Shown piece after piece: positions 37,767 to 47,192 of a stretch of 64,000 nt of DNA. Origin of the DNA: Phytohabitans rumicis (GTDB lineage Bacteria > Actinomycetota > Actinomycetes > Mycobacteriales > Micromonosporaceae). The translations under genes were made by a program, and so were the position numbers. Below the pieces are notes generated by a model. It was not told where the DNA came from, searched no databases, and was given only the letters and a program-made list of their open reading frames with translations. How positions within the stretch are numbered: position 1 is the stretch's first letter; every line of letters begins with the position of its first letter. The DNA lies in the NCBI RefSeq assembly GCF_011764445.1, contig NZ_BLPG01000001.1, forward strand, positions 5,146,001-5,210,000. Direction: 5' to 3'.

Positions 37767-38999
37767 CTACTCAGGCGTCGCCGGCGCCACGCGAGCGGAG
37801 AGTGCGCCCTCGGCCAGGCGTACGTGTACGAGGTCGCCTTCCGATACCTCTGCTGCCCGCCGGACCACGTGGCCGTCCTCGCGCTGGACGATGGCGTACC
37901 CGCGTTGCAGGGTCGCGGCCGGGGACAGGGCGCGCAGGCGGGCGAGGGTGTGGTGCAGCTCACCCGTGGCCGTGCTGAGCCGGTGGGCCAGGCAGCGCGC
38001 CGCCCGGTCGCGTAGCGCGCTCACCTCCGTGGCGCGTTGCTCGATCATGACGTGCGGCCGGGCCAGGACGGGGCGGGTGCGGATCGCGTCGAGCCGGTGC
38101 TGCTCGCGGTCGAGCAGGCCGGTGACGGCGCGGTTCAGGCGCTGCCTGGCCAGCCCGATCAGGCGCAGCTCCTCGGCCAGGTCGGGCACGATCCGCTTGG
38201 CGGCGTCGGTGGGGGTCGAGGCGCGTACGTCGGCCACGTAGTCGACCAGCGGCGTGTCGGTCTCGTGGCCGATCGCGCTGACCACCGGCGTACGGCAGGC
38301 GAAGACCGCCCGGCACAGCGCCTCGTCGGAGAACGGCAGCAGGTCTTCCACGCTCCCGCCGCCGCGGGCCAAGATGATCACGTCGATCGTGTCGTCGCCG
38401 TCGAGCACCTTCAGCGCGTCGATCATCTGCGGTACGGCCGTCGGCCCCTGCACCGCCACGTTGATCACCCGGAACTCCACCGCAGGCCAGCGCCGCCGCG
38501 CGTTCGTGAGCACGTCCCGCTCGGCGGCCGAGGACCGGCCGGTGATCAGCCCGATCCGGGACGGCAGGAATGGGGGCCGGCGCTTGCGCTCGCGGGCGAA
38601 GAGGCCCTCGGCGGCGAGCAGTTTCTTCAGCTTCTCCAGCCGGGCCAGCAGCTCGCCGAGGCCGACCTGGCGGATCTCGTCGGCGCGCAGGCTGAGGGTG
38701 CCGCGGGCGGCGTAGAACTCCGGTTTGGCGTGCAGGACGACGCGGGCACCCTCTTCCAGGGAGGGTGCGCCAAGGTCGAGTACGTCACGGTTGGTGGTGA
38801 CGGTCAGGCTCAGGTCGGCCGAGGGGTCACGCAGCGTGAGGAAGACGGTGGACGCGCCGGGGCGCCGGCTGATCTGGGCGACCTGCCCGTCCACCCACAC
38901 CCAGCCGAGCTTGGCAACCCAGGCGCCGATCTTCTGGCTGACCACCCGGACCGGCCACGGCTCCTCGGGCGTACTGCGGGGGCTCTCCGGCTGTGTCAC
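37767..38999 (-). CDS. xseA: exodeoxyribonuclease VII large subunit
   Basis: 410 residues. N-terminal OB fold ([35 protein letters not shown]), then the catalytic region with [39 protein letters not shown] and [20 protein letters not shown], and a C-terminal helical part ending in the short [15 protein letters not shown] domain. Works with XseB. Divergent from ispH across 56 bases. Confidence 0.96.
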   Translation of the reverse strand: MTQPESPRSTPEEPWPVRVVSQKIGAWVAKLGWVWVDGQVAQISRRPGASTVFLTLRDPSADLSLTVTTNRDVLDLGAPSLEEGARVVLHAKPEFYAARGTLSLRADEIRQVGLGELLARLEKLKKLLAAEGLFARERKRRPPFLPSRIGLITGRSSAAERDVLTNARRRWPAVEFRVINVAVQGPTAVPQMIDALKVLDGDDTIDVIILARGGGSVEDLLPFSDEALCRAVFACRTPVVSAIGHETDTPLVDYVADVRASTPTDAAKRIVPDLAEELRLIGLARQRLNRAVTGLLDREQHRLDAIRTRPVLARPHVMIEQRATEVSALRDRAARCLAHRLSTATGELHHTLARLRALSPAATLQRGYAIVQREDGHVVRRAAEVSEGDLVHVRLAEGALSARVAPATPE

Positions 39000-39055
39000 G
39001 GGGCCAGCCTATGTGTGTGCCGGGCCACCTCTGCGGAGCCACGTACGATGGCTAG

Positions 39056-40021
39056 GTGACCGAGACCCGCAAGCGCGTACTGCTGGCCAAGCCCCGGGGC
39101 TACTGTGCCGGCGTCGACCGGGCGGTGCAGACCGTGGAGGAGGCGCTCAAGCTCTACGGGCCGCCGATCTACGTCCGCAAGCAGATCGTGCACAACAAGC
39201 ACGTGGTCTCGACGCTGGAGGCGCAGGGCGCGATCTTCGTGGAGGAAAACGAAGAGGTGCCCGAGGGCTCCACCGTGATCTTCTCGGCGCACGGCGTGGC
39301 GCCCGAGGTATATGAGCAGGCCAAGGCCCGTTCGCTCAAGGCGATCGACGCGACCTGCCCGCTGGTGACCAAGGTTCACCAGGAGGCCAAGCGCTTCGCC
39401 GCCGACGACTACGACATCCTGCTCATCGGCCACGAGGGTCACGAGGAGGTCGTGGGTACGGCGGGCGAGGCGCCGGCGCACATCCAGCTGGTCGACGGTC
39501 CGGACGGGGTCGACAGGGTGACCGTGCGTGACCCGTCCAAGGTCGTCTGGCTGTCCCAGACCACGCTCTCGGTCGACGAGACGATGGAGACGGTCGCCCG
39601 CCTCAGGCAGCGGCTGCCGCTGCTCCAGTCGCCGCCGAGCGACGACATCTGCTACGCCACGCAAAACCGGCAGCACGTCGTCAAGGAGATCGCGCCGGAC
39701 TGCGACGTGGTGATCGTCGTGGGCTCCCGCAACTCGTCCAACTCCGTACGGCTGGTCGAGGTGGCCGTCGACGCCGGGGCGCGCGCCGGCTACCTGGTCG
39801 ACTACGCCAGCGAGATCGCCGACGAGTGGCTGGCGGGCGCCACCACCGTGGGCGTTACCTCGGGCGCGAGCGTGCCGGACGAGCTGGTCATGCAGGTGAT
39901 CGACTACCTGGCGGCGCGCGGGTTCGCCGACGTCGAAGAGGTGACCACCGCCAACGAGCGGCTGACGTTCTCGCTGCCGCAGGAGCTCAAGCGCGACATG
40001 AAGGCCGCCGCAAAGACCTAA
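39056..40021 (+). CDS. ispH: 4-hydroxy-3-methylbut-2-enyl diphosphate reductase
   Basis: 321-residue iron-sulfur enzyme, last step of the MEP pathway, making IPP and DMAPP. The three cluster Cys are seen in [27 protein letters not shown] and [29 protein letters not shown] and [10 protein letters not shown] are further conserved blocks. GTG at 39056 is the start. Its last bases overlap the stop of the convergent rmuC gene. Confidence 0.97.
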   Translation: MTETRKRVLLAKPRGYCAGVDRAVQTVEEALKLYGPPIYVRKQIVHNKHVVSTLEAQGAIFVEENEEVPEGSTVIFSAHGVAPEVYEQAKARSLKAIDATCPLVTKVHQEAKRFAADDYDILLIGHEGHEEVVGTAGEAPAHIQLVDGPDGVDRVTVRDPSKVVWLSQTTLSVDETMETVARLRQRLPLLQSPPSDDICYATQNRQHVVKEIAPDCDVVIVVGSRNSSNSVRLVEVAVDAGARAGYLVDYASEIADEWLAGATTVGVTSGASVPDELVMQVIDYLAARGFADVEEVTTANERLTFSLPQELKRDMKAAAKT

Positions 40022-41156
40022 TCGCTCACCAGCTCGGGCGCCTGCGGCTGGCGCGGTGCCAGCTCGACCTGCGCGGGCGCGGGCAGCTCCTCGTCGGACA
40101 CCCCCAGCTCGGCGAGCTTGCGGGCGCTGACCAGCACGCGCGCCTCCAGCGAACCGACCGCCTTGTTGTACGCCGTCACCGCGCCACCCAGCGCCCCACC
40201 CAGCTTGCTCACATGGTCGCCCAATGTGGACAGTCGGCCGTACAGCTCGCGGGCGAGGGTATGCACGGCCGCCGCGTTGCGGGCCAACGCCTCCTGGCGC
40301 CAGACGTACGCCACCGTGCGCAGCAGCGCCATCAACGTGGCCGGCGTGGCGAGCACGACGTTGCGGGCGAAGGCGTGCTCCAGCAGGGTCGGGTCGCGCT
40401 GCAGGGCCGCGTCGAGGAACGGGTCGGCCGGCACGAAAAGCACCACGAAATCGGGGGTTTGCTCGAACGCGGCCCAGTAGGTCTTTGCCGCCAACGCGTC
40501 CACGTGACCGCGCAGGTGCCGGGCGTGCGCGTCGAGGTGGGTGTCGCGGCCCCGCTCCTCGCGCGCCTCCATGGCCGCCAGGTAAGCCTCGAACGGCGCC
40601 TTCGCATCGACCACAACAGACCGTCCACCATGGAGCTTGACGACCATGTCGGGGCGTACCCCCTGATGGTCCGTCGCGGCCGTGACCTGCTCCGCGAAGT
40701 CGCAGTGCTCGAGCATCCCGGCCGCCTCGACGATGCGCCGGAGCTGATGCTCGCCCCACCGGCCGCGGACCTGCGGCGCGCGCAGCGCCGCCACCAGCTG
40801 CTTGGTCTCGGTGCGCAGCTCGCCCGACACGGTCGACATCGACCGCACCTGCTCGCGCAGCTCCGCGTACGCGTCGACGCGCTCCCGCTCCAGCTCGGCG
40901 ACCCGCTGCTCGTAGCGGCGCAGCGTCTCGTGCAGCGGCGCGACGGCGCGCGCGACCGCCTCCTGCGACTGCGCGGTGGCCTCATAGGACAGCGCCCGCA
41001 TCGACTGCTCCAACCGCTCCTCGCCGTCGCGGGTCGCGCGCAGTGTCGCGTCGAGCCGAGCCAGCTCCGCGCCGGCCCGGGCCCGCGCGGCAAGCCAGCC
41101 CACCGCGCCCCGGCGAGAAGGCAGACAACCACCACGGCCAGCGTCGAAAACTCCAC
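40018..41156 (-). CDS. rmuC: DNA recombination protein RmuC, apparent -1 frameshift near start
   Basis: About 379 residues when corrected. A short N-terminal membrane helix ([15 protein letters not shown]) starts at GTG 41156; then a coiled-coil ([20 protein letters not shown]) and the RmuC nuclease-like domain with [49 protein letters not shown] and [21 protein letters not shown]. The helix is in a different frame from the rest; a missing G at about 41105-41112 joins them as [16 protein letters not shown]. Ends overlapping ispH tail-to-tail. Confidence 0.88.
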
Positions 41157-41210
41157 GCCCGCGAGCTTGCCAAACGTGTACGACGAAACGGCGCGAGTAC
41201 CGTCTGAGTC

Positions 41211-41990
41211 ATGGAACTGTTTTTGCTGGTCCTGCTCGTGGCGCTGCTCGTTGGCGGCGCGCTGTGGTGGCGGCGGACGAGTGCGGCGCGGCAGGCGCAG
41301 GACCTGGCCGATGCCCGCGCCGACGCGCAGCGGTGGTACGAGCGGCTGGGCGGCCAGGTCATGAACCTGCACGGCGACGCACCCGCCGTGAAGCAGTCGC
41401 TGGTGGACGCCGGCGAGCGGTACACCGCCGCGGGCAGCCAGCTGGAACAGGCCCGGACGGTGCGGCAGTTCGCGCTGGCTCGGGAGACCGCGCTGGAGGG
41501 GCTCGCGTACGCCCGCGCGGCCCGCGTGGCGCTCGGCCTCGACCCCGGTCCCGACCTCCCGCCGCTGGCCGCCGCGCAGGGCGCCGGGCAGCTCACCAAG
41601 GAGCGCGAGGTCGACGTGCAGGGCCAGCACTTCAAGGCGGGGCCCAATCCCGGCACCGATACGCCGTACTACTACCCGGGCGGGCGGGTGAAGGGGCGCA
41701 GGGTGCCCGCCGGCTGGTACTCGCAGCCCTGGTGGAAGCCGGCCCTGGCCGGCGCCGCGGGCGCGATCGGCGGTCTGCTGATCTTCGACGCGCTCTTCTC
41801 GCCGGCCTTCGCCGACCCGGGGTACGGCTTCGACTCCGGCTACGCCGAGGGCTTCGAGGACGGCGCCGACTTCGGTGGTGGCGACGGCGGTGGTGACTCC
41901 GGCGGCGACGGCGGCGGTGACTACAGCGGTGGTGACTTCGGGGGCGACGCCGGCTTTGGCGGTGGCGACTTCGGCGGCGGAGACTTCTAG
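41211..41990 (+). CDS. membrane protein with Gly/Asp-rich tail
   Basis: 259 residues. An N-terminal helix (ELFLLVLLVALLVGGALWW), a helical region with DARADAQRWYERLGGQVMNLH, a short tyrosine/proline stretch TPYYYPGGRVKGRR, a second helix (PALAGAAGAIGGLLIFDALF) and a last 45 residues made of Gly, Asp and Phe (GGDFGGDAGFGGGDFGGGDF). I do not recognise a characterised function. It lies divergent from rmuC by about 55 bases; ATG at 41211. Confidence 0.8.
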   Translation: MELFLLVLLVALLVGGALWWRRTSAARQAQDLADARADAQRWYERLGGQVMNLHGDAPAVKQSLVDAGERYTAAGSQLEQARTVRQFALARETALEGLAYARAARVALGLDPGPDLPPLAAAQGAGQLTKEREVDVQGQHFKAGPNPGTDTPYYYPGGRVKGRRVPAGWYSQPWWKPALAGAAGAIGGLLIFDALFSPAFADPGYGFDSGYAEGFEDGADFGGGDGGGDSGGDGGGDYSGGDFGGDAGFGGGDFGGGDF

Positions 41991-42052
41991 CCTTCCCCAG
42001 GGGAAGAGTAGGGCTAACCGGATGGTGACTCGCCGCACTGGGCGGCAGAGTC

Positions 42053-42703
42053 GTGAGCGTGAGCGCAGAGACACAGACGACAGTGGGGGTACGGCCGGCA
42101 CGCGTCTGGTGGACGGCGGCTGCCGCGGTCGCCGCGGGAGCCGCCACGGTGACGACGGTCGCGCAGGCGACCGGGCGCTTTCACTGGTGGGCCGGCTTCG
42201 TGCTCATCCCCGGCGCGGTCATCGCGGCGGCCGGCGCGCCACTGCTCGCCCGCGGTGGTGGGCGGGCGTTCACCGGCTACCTGATCGCGTGGGTGGGGGC
42301 GATCGTCTTCACGGTCGGTGCCCTGCTGATGTTCGGTGCGATGGACAAGGGCTGGCCGCTGATGATCATCCTGCCGACGGTGGCCGTGGCCGGCACGTAC
42401 GCCTGGCGCGCAGGTCACCCGCTGGCCCGCGCGTTTCACCGGACGATCGCGACCCTGGCCCTGGCCGGTACGGCGCTCGGCGTGACCTTCCTCCTCATGC
42501 AGGCGGACGCCGTCGACTTCGGCGAGACCAACTGGTGGGGCGGCTTCATGATGGCCGGCGCGGTGATCATCGTCCTGAACGGCCTGGAGCTGCTCCGGCA
42601 CCGGATCGAGTACCGGGTCCAGGCGATCGCGCTCGCGGTCTTCCCGGCCGCGCTCGTCTTCCTCATCGGCCTGCGCATCTTCCGCGGCGACTGGCCGTAC
42701 TGA
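42053..42703 (+). CDS. multi-pass membrane protein, unknown
   Basis: 216 residues with about six hydrophobic helices (for example VWWTAAAAVAAGAATVTTVA, FVLIPGAVIAAAGAPLLARG, MAGAVIIVLNGLELL). No motif seen that points to a function. GTG at 42053 starts it 63 bases after the preceding gene. Ends 32 bases before the stop of valS on the other strand. Confidence 0.75.
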   Translation: MSVSAETQTTVGVRPARVWWTAAAAVAAGAATVTTVAQATGRFHWWAGFVLIPGAVIAAAGAPLLARGGGRAFTGYLIAWVGAIVFTVGALLMFGAMDKGWPLMIILPTVAVAGTYAWRAGHPLARAFHRTIATLALAGTALGVTFLLMQADAVDFGETNWWGGFMMAGAVIIVLNGLELLRHRIEYRVQAIALAVFPAALVFLIGLRIFRGDWPY

Positions 42704-42734
42704 GATGGCGCCCCGCACACGACGGGGCGCCCAC

Positions 42735-45320
42735 TCAGAACGCGCAGGCGATGACCAGCTCGGGGGTGCGGTCGGGGAGCATGTCCAGCCGCCCGATGCG
42801 CCCGGCGGCGCGGAAGTCGGACGCCACCTGGGCCAGCTGGTCGAGCTGTGCCGCCGGGCCGAGCGCCTCGGCCAGCGGCACGTCGGCCCGCATCGAGAGC
42901 CGGCGTTCGGACTTGGCCCGGCGCACCTGGGTCAGCGCCGCGCTCGCCACCCGGAGCAGGGCTGGGTCGCCGTCCGGGTTCAGCTCGTACCGGGACGGCC
43001 ACGGCGCGCGGTGCACCGAGCCGTACCGCCACCAGGCCCAGATCTCCTCGGTGACGTACGGCAGGAACGGCGCGAACAGCCGCAACTGCACCGACAGCGC
43101 GGTCGCCAAGGCCGCTCGGGCCGAGTCCGCTTTGCCGGATGGCTCGCTGCGCTCGCTTCGGCCCCGGTGGCCGGCAGACTCCGAGCTTGTCGCTGCGCGC
43201 CAAGCTCCGGACTCCGCCGGCCCCGAGGCCAGGCTGCCCGACCCGTATGCCCGCTCCTTGACCAGCTCGATGTAGTCGTCGCAGAACGTCCAGAAGAACG
43301 CCTCCGTCGCCTGCAGCGCACCCGTGTGGTCGTACCCCTCGAAGGCGGTGGTGGCGGTGCGTAGGACGCTGGACAGTTCGGCGAGCATCGCGCGGTCGAG
43401 CGGCTCGGTGACCGGCGCGCGCAGCGCGTCCGCGGCGCCCAGCCCGAGCGCGAACTTGGACGCGTTGAGCAGCTTCGTGGCCAGCCGCCGGCCCACCTTG
43501 ATCTGCTTCGGCTCGAACGCCAGGTCGGTGCCCGGCCGGCCGTTCGCGGCCCAGTAGCGGACCGCGTCCGAGCCGTGCTCCTCCAGGAGCCCCATGGGGG
43601 TCACCACGTTTCCGCGGGACTTGGACATCTTCTTGCGGTCCGGGTCGAGGATCCAGCCGGACTGCACGGTCACCCGCCAGGGCAGCACGCCCTGCTCCAG
43701 ATGGGCGCGGACCACGGAGGAGAAGAGCCAGGTACGGATGATCTCCTGCCCCTGCGGACGCAGATCCATCGGAAACACCCGGGCAAACAGGTCGGAATCG
43801 GTCTCCCAGCCGCCGATGATCTGCGGGGAGAGCGACGAAGTCGCCCAGGTGTCCATGACGTCCGGGTCGCCGGTGAAACCGCCCGGCCGATCCCGGTCCT
43901 CGGTCGCATATCCGTCTGGTATGTCCGAAGAAGGGTCAATCGGTAGTAGGGACTCGGCGGGTGTGAGAGGGTGGTCGTGGTCCGGCTCGCCAGCGTCGTC
44001 GAGCCGGTACCAAACAGGGATCGGCACCCCGAAAAAGCGCTGCCGGCTGATCAGCCAGTCGCCGGTGAGCCCGGCCACCCAGTGCTCGTACCGGTGGCGC
44101 ATGTGGTCCGGCACCCAGCGCAGCTCGTGCCCGCGGGCCAGCAGGGCGTCGCGCAGTGCGGCGTCCCGGCCACCGTTGCGGATATACCACTGCCGGGTGC
44201 CGACGATCTCCAGCGGCTGGTCGCCGTTCTCGTAGAACTTCACCGGATGGGTGATCGGCCGCGGCTCGCCCACCAGGGCGTCCCCGAGCAGCTCGATGAC
44301 AGCGCGCCGGGCGGCCTTGACGGTTAGCCCGGCCAGCGGCGCGTACACCGTGGCCGGCACGCCCGCCGGCGGGTCCGGCAGCAGCCGCCCGTCCCGCCCG
44401 ATCACCACGCGGGTGTCCAGTTGCAGCTCCCGCCACCAGGTCACGTCGGCCAGATCGCCGAACGTACACACCATCGCGATGCCGGTGCCCTTGTCCGGGT
44501 CGGCGAGCGGGTGCGCGTGCACGGGCACGTCCACGCCGAACACCGGCGTCCGGACCGTGCCGCCCACCAGCCCGGCGTACCGGGAGTCGGCGGGGTGGCA
44601 GACCAGCGCCACACAGGCCGGCAGCAGCTCGGGCCGGGTGGTCTCGATCTCGACCGGGCCTTCCGGGCTGCCGAAGCGCAGCCGGTGGTAGGCCCCGGGC
44701 CGCTCCCGGTCTTCCAACTCGGCCTGGGCCACCGCGGTCTGGAACCCCACGTCCCACAGCGTCGGCGCATCGGCGGTATATGCCTCGCCCCGCGCCAGGT
44801 TGCGCAGGAAGGCCCGCTGCGACGCCGCCTGCGCGCGGCGTCCAATCGTCGTGTACGTCAGGGACCAGTCCACCGAGAGGCCCAGCCGCCGCCAGAGCGC
44901 CTCGAACGCCCGCTCGTCCTCGACGGTCAGGCGCTCGCACAGCTCGACGAAGTTGCGCCGGGAGATGACCTCGGGCTCGCCGGACGGCGTCCAGTCCGGG
45001 TCGTACGGCACGGACGGGTCGCAGCGCACCTTGTACACGTTCTGCACGCGGCGCTCGGTGGGCAGCCCGTTGTCGTCCCAGCCCATCGGATAGAAGACCA
45101 TCTTGCCGCGCATCCGCTGGAAGCGGGCCACGATATCGGTGTGCGTGTACGAGAACACGTGCCCCATGTGCAGCTCGCCCGATACCGTCGGCGGGGGAGT
45201 GTCGATCGAAAATACGTCCTTCGCAGACCTATCGAACGCGTACGTGCCCTCCTCCTGCCAACGTGCGGCCCATCTCTCCTCGATCCCGTCGAGGGAAGGG
45301 CGCTCGGGAAGCTCCATCAT
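42735..45320 (-). CDS. valS: valine--tRNA ligase with a short inserted segment
   Basis: 861 residues. HIGH-type motif in GELHMGHVFSYTHTDIVARF, KMSKS in KKMSKSRGNVVTPM, editing domain and anticodon-binding domain (FWTFCDDYIELVKERAYG ... LFAPFLPYVTEEIWAWW). Between KERAYG and SARAALATALS about 36 residues (roughly 690-730) rich in Ser/Ala/Gly/Arg are extra; at DNA level they come from an inverted repeat (43171-43220). The frame is kept, so the enzyme may tolerate it. Confidence 0.95.
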   Translation of the reverse strand: MMELPERPSLDGIEERWAARWQEEGTYAFDRSAKDVFSIDTPPPTVSGELHMGHVFSYTHTDIVARFQRMRGKMVFYPMGWDDNGLPTERRVQNVYKVRCDPSVPYDPDWTPSGEPEVISRRNFVELCERLTVEDERAFEALWRRLGLSVDWSLTYTTIGRRAQAASQRAFLRNLARGEAYTADAPTLWDVGFQTAVAQAELEDRERPGAYHRLRFGSPEGPVEIETTRPELLPACVALVCHPADSRYAGLVGGTVRTPVFGVDVPVHAHPLADPDKGTGIAMVCTFGDLADVTWWRELQLDTRVVIGRDGRLLPDPPAGVPATVYAPLAGLTVKAARRAVIELLGDALVGEPRPITHPVKFYENGDQPLEIVGTRQWYIRNGGRDAALRDALLARGHELRWVPDHMRHRYEHWVAGLTGDWLISRQRFFGVPIPVWYRLDDAGEPDHDHPLTPAESLLPIDPSSDIPDGYATEDRDRPGGFTGDPDVMDTWATSSLSPQIIGGWETDSDLFARVFPMDLRPQGQEIIRTWLFSSVVRAHLEQGVLPWRVTVQSGWILDPDRKKMSKSRGNVVTPMGLLEEHGSDAVRYWAANGRPGTDLAFEPKQIKVGRRLATKLLNASKFALGLGAADALRAPVTEPLDRAMLAELSSVLRTATTAFEGYDHTGALQATEAFFWTFCDDYIELVKERAYGSGSLASGPAESGAWRAATSSESAGHRGRSERSEPSGKADSARAALATALSVQLRLFAPFLPYVTEEIWAWWRYGSVHRAPWPSRYELNPDGDPALLRVASAALTQVRRAKSERRLSMRADVPLAEALGPAAQLDQLAQVASDFRAAGRIGRLDMLPDRTPELVIACAF
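43125..43245. repeat. palindromic insertion inside valS
   Basis: CCGGCAGACTCCGAGCTTG (43171-43189) faces CAAGCTCCGGACTCCGCCGG (43201-43220) around an eleven-base loop, with GCTCGCTGCGCTCGC just to one side. It lies in the coding sequence where related synthetases have a short loop, and has three-base-compatible length. Confidence 0.7.
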
Positions 45321-45359
45321 GCCGACGATGCTACGTACGGATCATGTGGCCGGCATCCG

Positions 45360-47192
45360 CTATACCAGGGAGTCGCGCCATTGGCGGTGCAGGTCGGCGT
45401 AGCGGCCGCCGCCGGCTACCAGGTCTTCGGGTGAGCCGTCCTCGACGATCTGGCCGGCCTCCAGCACGAGCACCCGGTCGGCGATCTCCACTGTGGACAG
45501 TCGATGGGCGATGACCAGGGCGGTGCGCTCGCGCAGGATGGTGCGCAGCGCCCGCTGTACCAGCCGCTCGCTGGGCACATCCAGCGACGACGTGGCCTCG
45601 TCGAGGATGAGCACGGTGGGGTCGGCCAGGAACGCGCGGGCGAACGCGACGAGTTGGCGCTGCCCGGCGGAGAGGCGCCCGCCGCGGCGGTGTACGTCGG
45701 TGTCGTACCCCTGGGGCAGGGCCTCGATGAAGGCGTGCGCGCCGATCGCGCGCGCGGCCTCGGCCACCTCGTCGTCGGAGGCGCCGGGGTGGCCGAAGCG
45801 GATGTTGTCGGCGACGGTGCCGGAGAATAGGTGGTTTTCCTGGGTGACCATCACGACGGCGCGGCGCAGGTCGGGGTCGGCGACCTCGCGCAGGTCGACG
45901 CCGTCGAGCGTGACGGTGCCGTCGACGGGGTCGTAGAAGCGGGCGAGCAGCTTGGCGATGGTCGACTTGCCGGCGCCGGTCGGGCCGACCAGCGCGACCG
46001 TCTGTCCGGCCGGGATCTGCAGGTCGAGCGGCGGCAGGATCGGCTTGTCGGCCCGGTAGTGAAACGCGACGCACTCGAACGACACGGCACCACCGCCCGC
46101 CGGCAGCGGCACCGGCGAGGAGGGCTCGGGCACGGCGGGCCGCTCATCGAGTACGCCGGACAGCTTCTCCAGGGCGGCGGTGGCGGACTGCAGGGCGTTG
46201 TAGAACTGGCTCAGCTCCTGCATCGGCTCGAAGAACCGGCGCAGGTAGAGCAGGAACGCGGCGAGCACGCCGATTTCGGTGTGCCCGTTCAGCACCTGCC
46301 AGCCGCCGTACGTCAGGACGAGCGCGATGGAGAGGTTGCCGATCACCTTGATGCCGGGGGAGTACGTGGCGATGAGCCGGAACGCGCGCACGTTGGCCCG
46401 GCGGTAGTCGTCGTTGAGGTGCTCGAAGATGTGCTGGTTGCGCGGCTCCCGGCGGAACGCCTGCACGGCCCGGATGCCGCCCAGGGACTCGACGAAGTGG
46501 ACGATCACCAGCGCGACGGCCTCGCGGGTGCGGCGGTAGGCGCGGGCCGAGGCGCGCGCGAACCAGCGGGACAGCAGCAGCAGGAACGGGAACGCGAGCA
46601 GCGTGACGGCGGCCAGCGGCGCGTCGAGCCAGAGCAGGATGCCGGCCACCGACAGCACGGACAGCCCGGCCAGCACCAGGTCGTCGATGCCGCCGTCGAC
46701 GAGCTCGGCGATGGAGTCCATGTCGCTGGTCAGCCGGGCCACCACCCGGCCGGAGGTGTATCGCTCGTGGAAGCCGATCGAGAGGCGCTGGAAGTGGTCG
46801 TACACCCGCTGGCGCAGGTCGAGCAGGACGGCCTGGCCGATCCGCGCGGACAGGATGAGAAAACCGCGCTTGCCGAGGTATTCGGCGATCGCGGCGGCCA
46901 GGAACGCGGCGGCGATCGCGACCAGCGGGCCGGCGTTGTCGTCGTCGTGCAGCGGCGGGATGCCCTTGTCGATGCCGAGCATGACCAGGTACGGCCCGGC
47001 CATGCCGGCGACGTTCTGCAACAGCAGCAGCCCGATGGCGAACGCGAGCGGCTTGCGGTGCGGCCGGATCAGCGAGGCGAGCAGCACCCGGCTGCGGGCG
47101 CGCAGGCGGACGGCGGAACCCGTCTCGGCGATGGTCTGATCGGCTGCCTCGTCGGCCGCCCGGCCCCGCCAGCTATCGGCTGACGACATCAT
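45360..47192 (-). CDS. ABC exporter half (ATPase + permease), canonical Walker B
   Basis: 610 residues: six-helix membrane domain and a nucleotide-binding domain with Walker A GPTGAGKSTIAKLL, signature LSAGQRQLVAFARAF (Ala where Gly is usual) and Walker B VLILDEATSSLD with catalytic Glu. It overlaps the previous ABC gene by 20 bases. The two halves look like a heterodimeric exporter (BmrCD/TM287-288 style). Substrate unknown. Confidence 0.93.
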   Translation of the reverse strand: MMSSADSWRGRAADEAADQTIAETGSAVRLRARSRVLLASLIRPHRKPLAFAIGLLLLQNVAGMAGPYLVMLGIDKGIPPLHDDDNAGPLVAIAAAFLAAAIAEYLGKRGFLILSARIGQAVLLDLRQRVYDHFQRLSIGFHERYTSGRVVARLTSDMDSIAELVDGGIDDLVLAGLSVLSVAGILLWLDAPLAAVTLLAFPFLLLLSRWFARASARAYRRTREAVALVIVHFVESLGGIRAVQAFRREPRNQHIFEHLNDDYRRANVRAFRLIATYSPGIKVIGNLSIALVLTYGGWQVLNGHTEIGVLAAFLLYLRRFFEPMQELSQFYNALQSATAALEKLSGVLDERPAVPEPSSPVPLPAGGGAVSFECVAFHYRADKPILPPLDLQIPAGQTVALVGPTGAGKSTIAKLLARFYDPVDGTVTLDGVDLREVADPDLRRAVVMVTQENHLFSGTVADNIRFGHPGASDDEVAEAARAIGAHAFIEALPQGYDTDVHRRGGRLSAGQRQLVAFARAFLADPTVLILDEATSSLDVPSERLVQRALRTILRERTALVIAHRLSTVEIADRVLVLEAGQIVEDGSPEDLVAGGGRYADLHRQWRDSLV

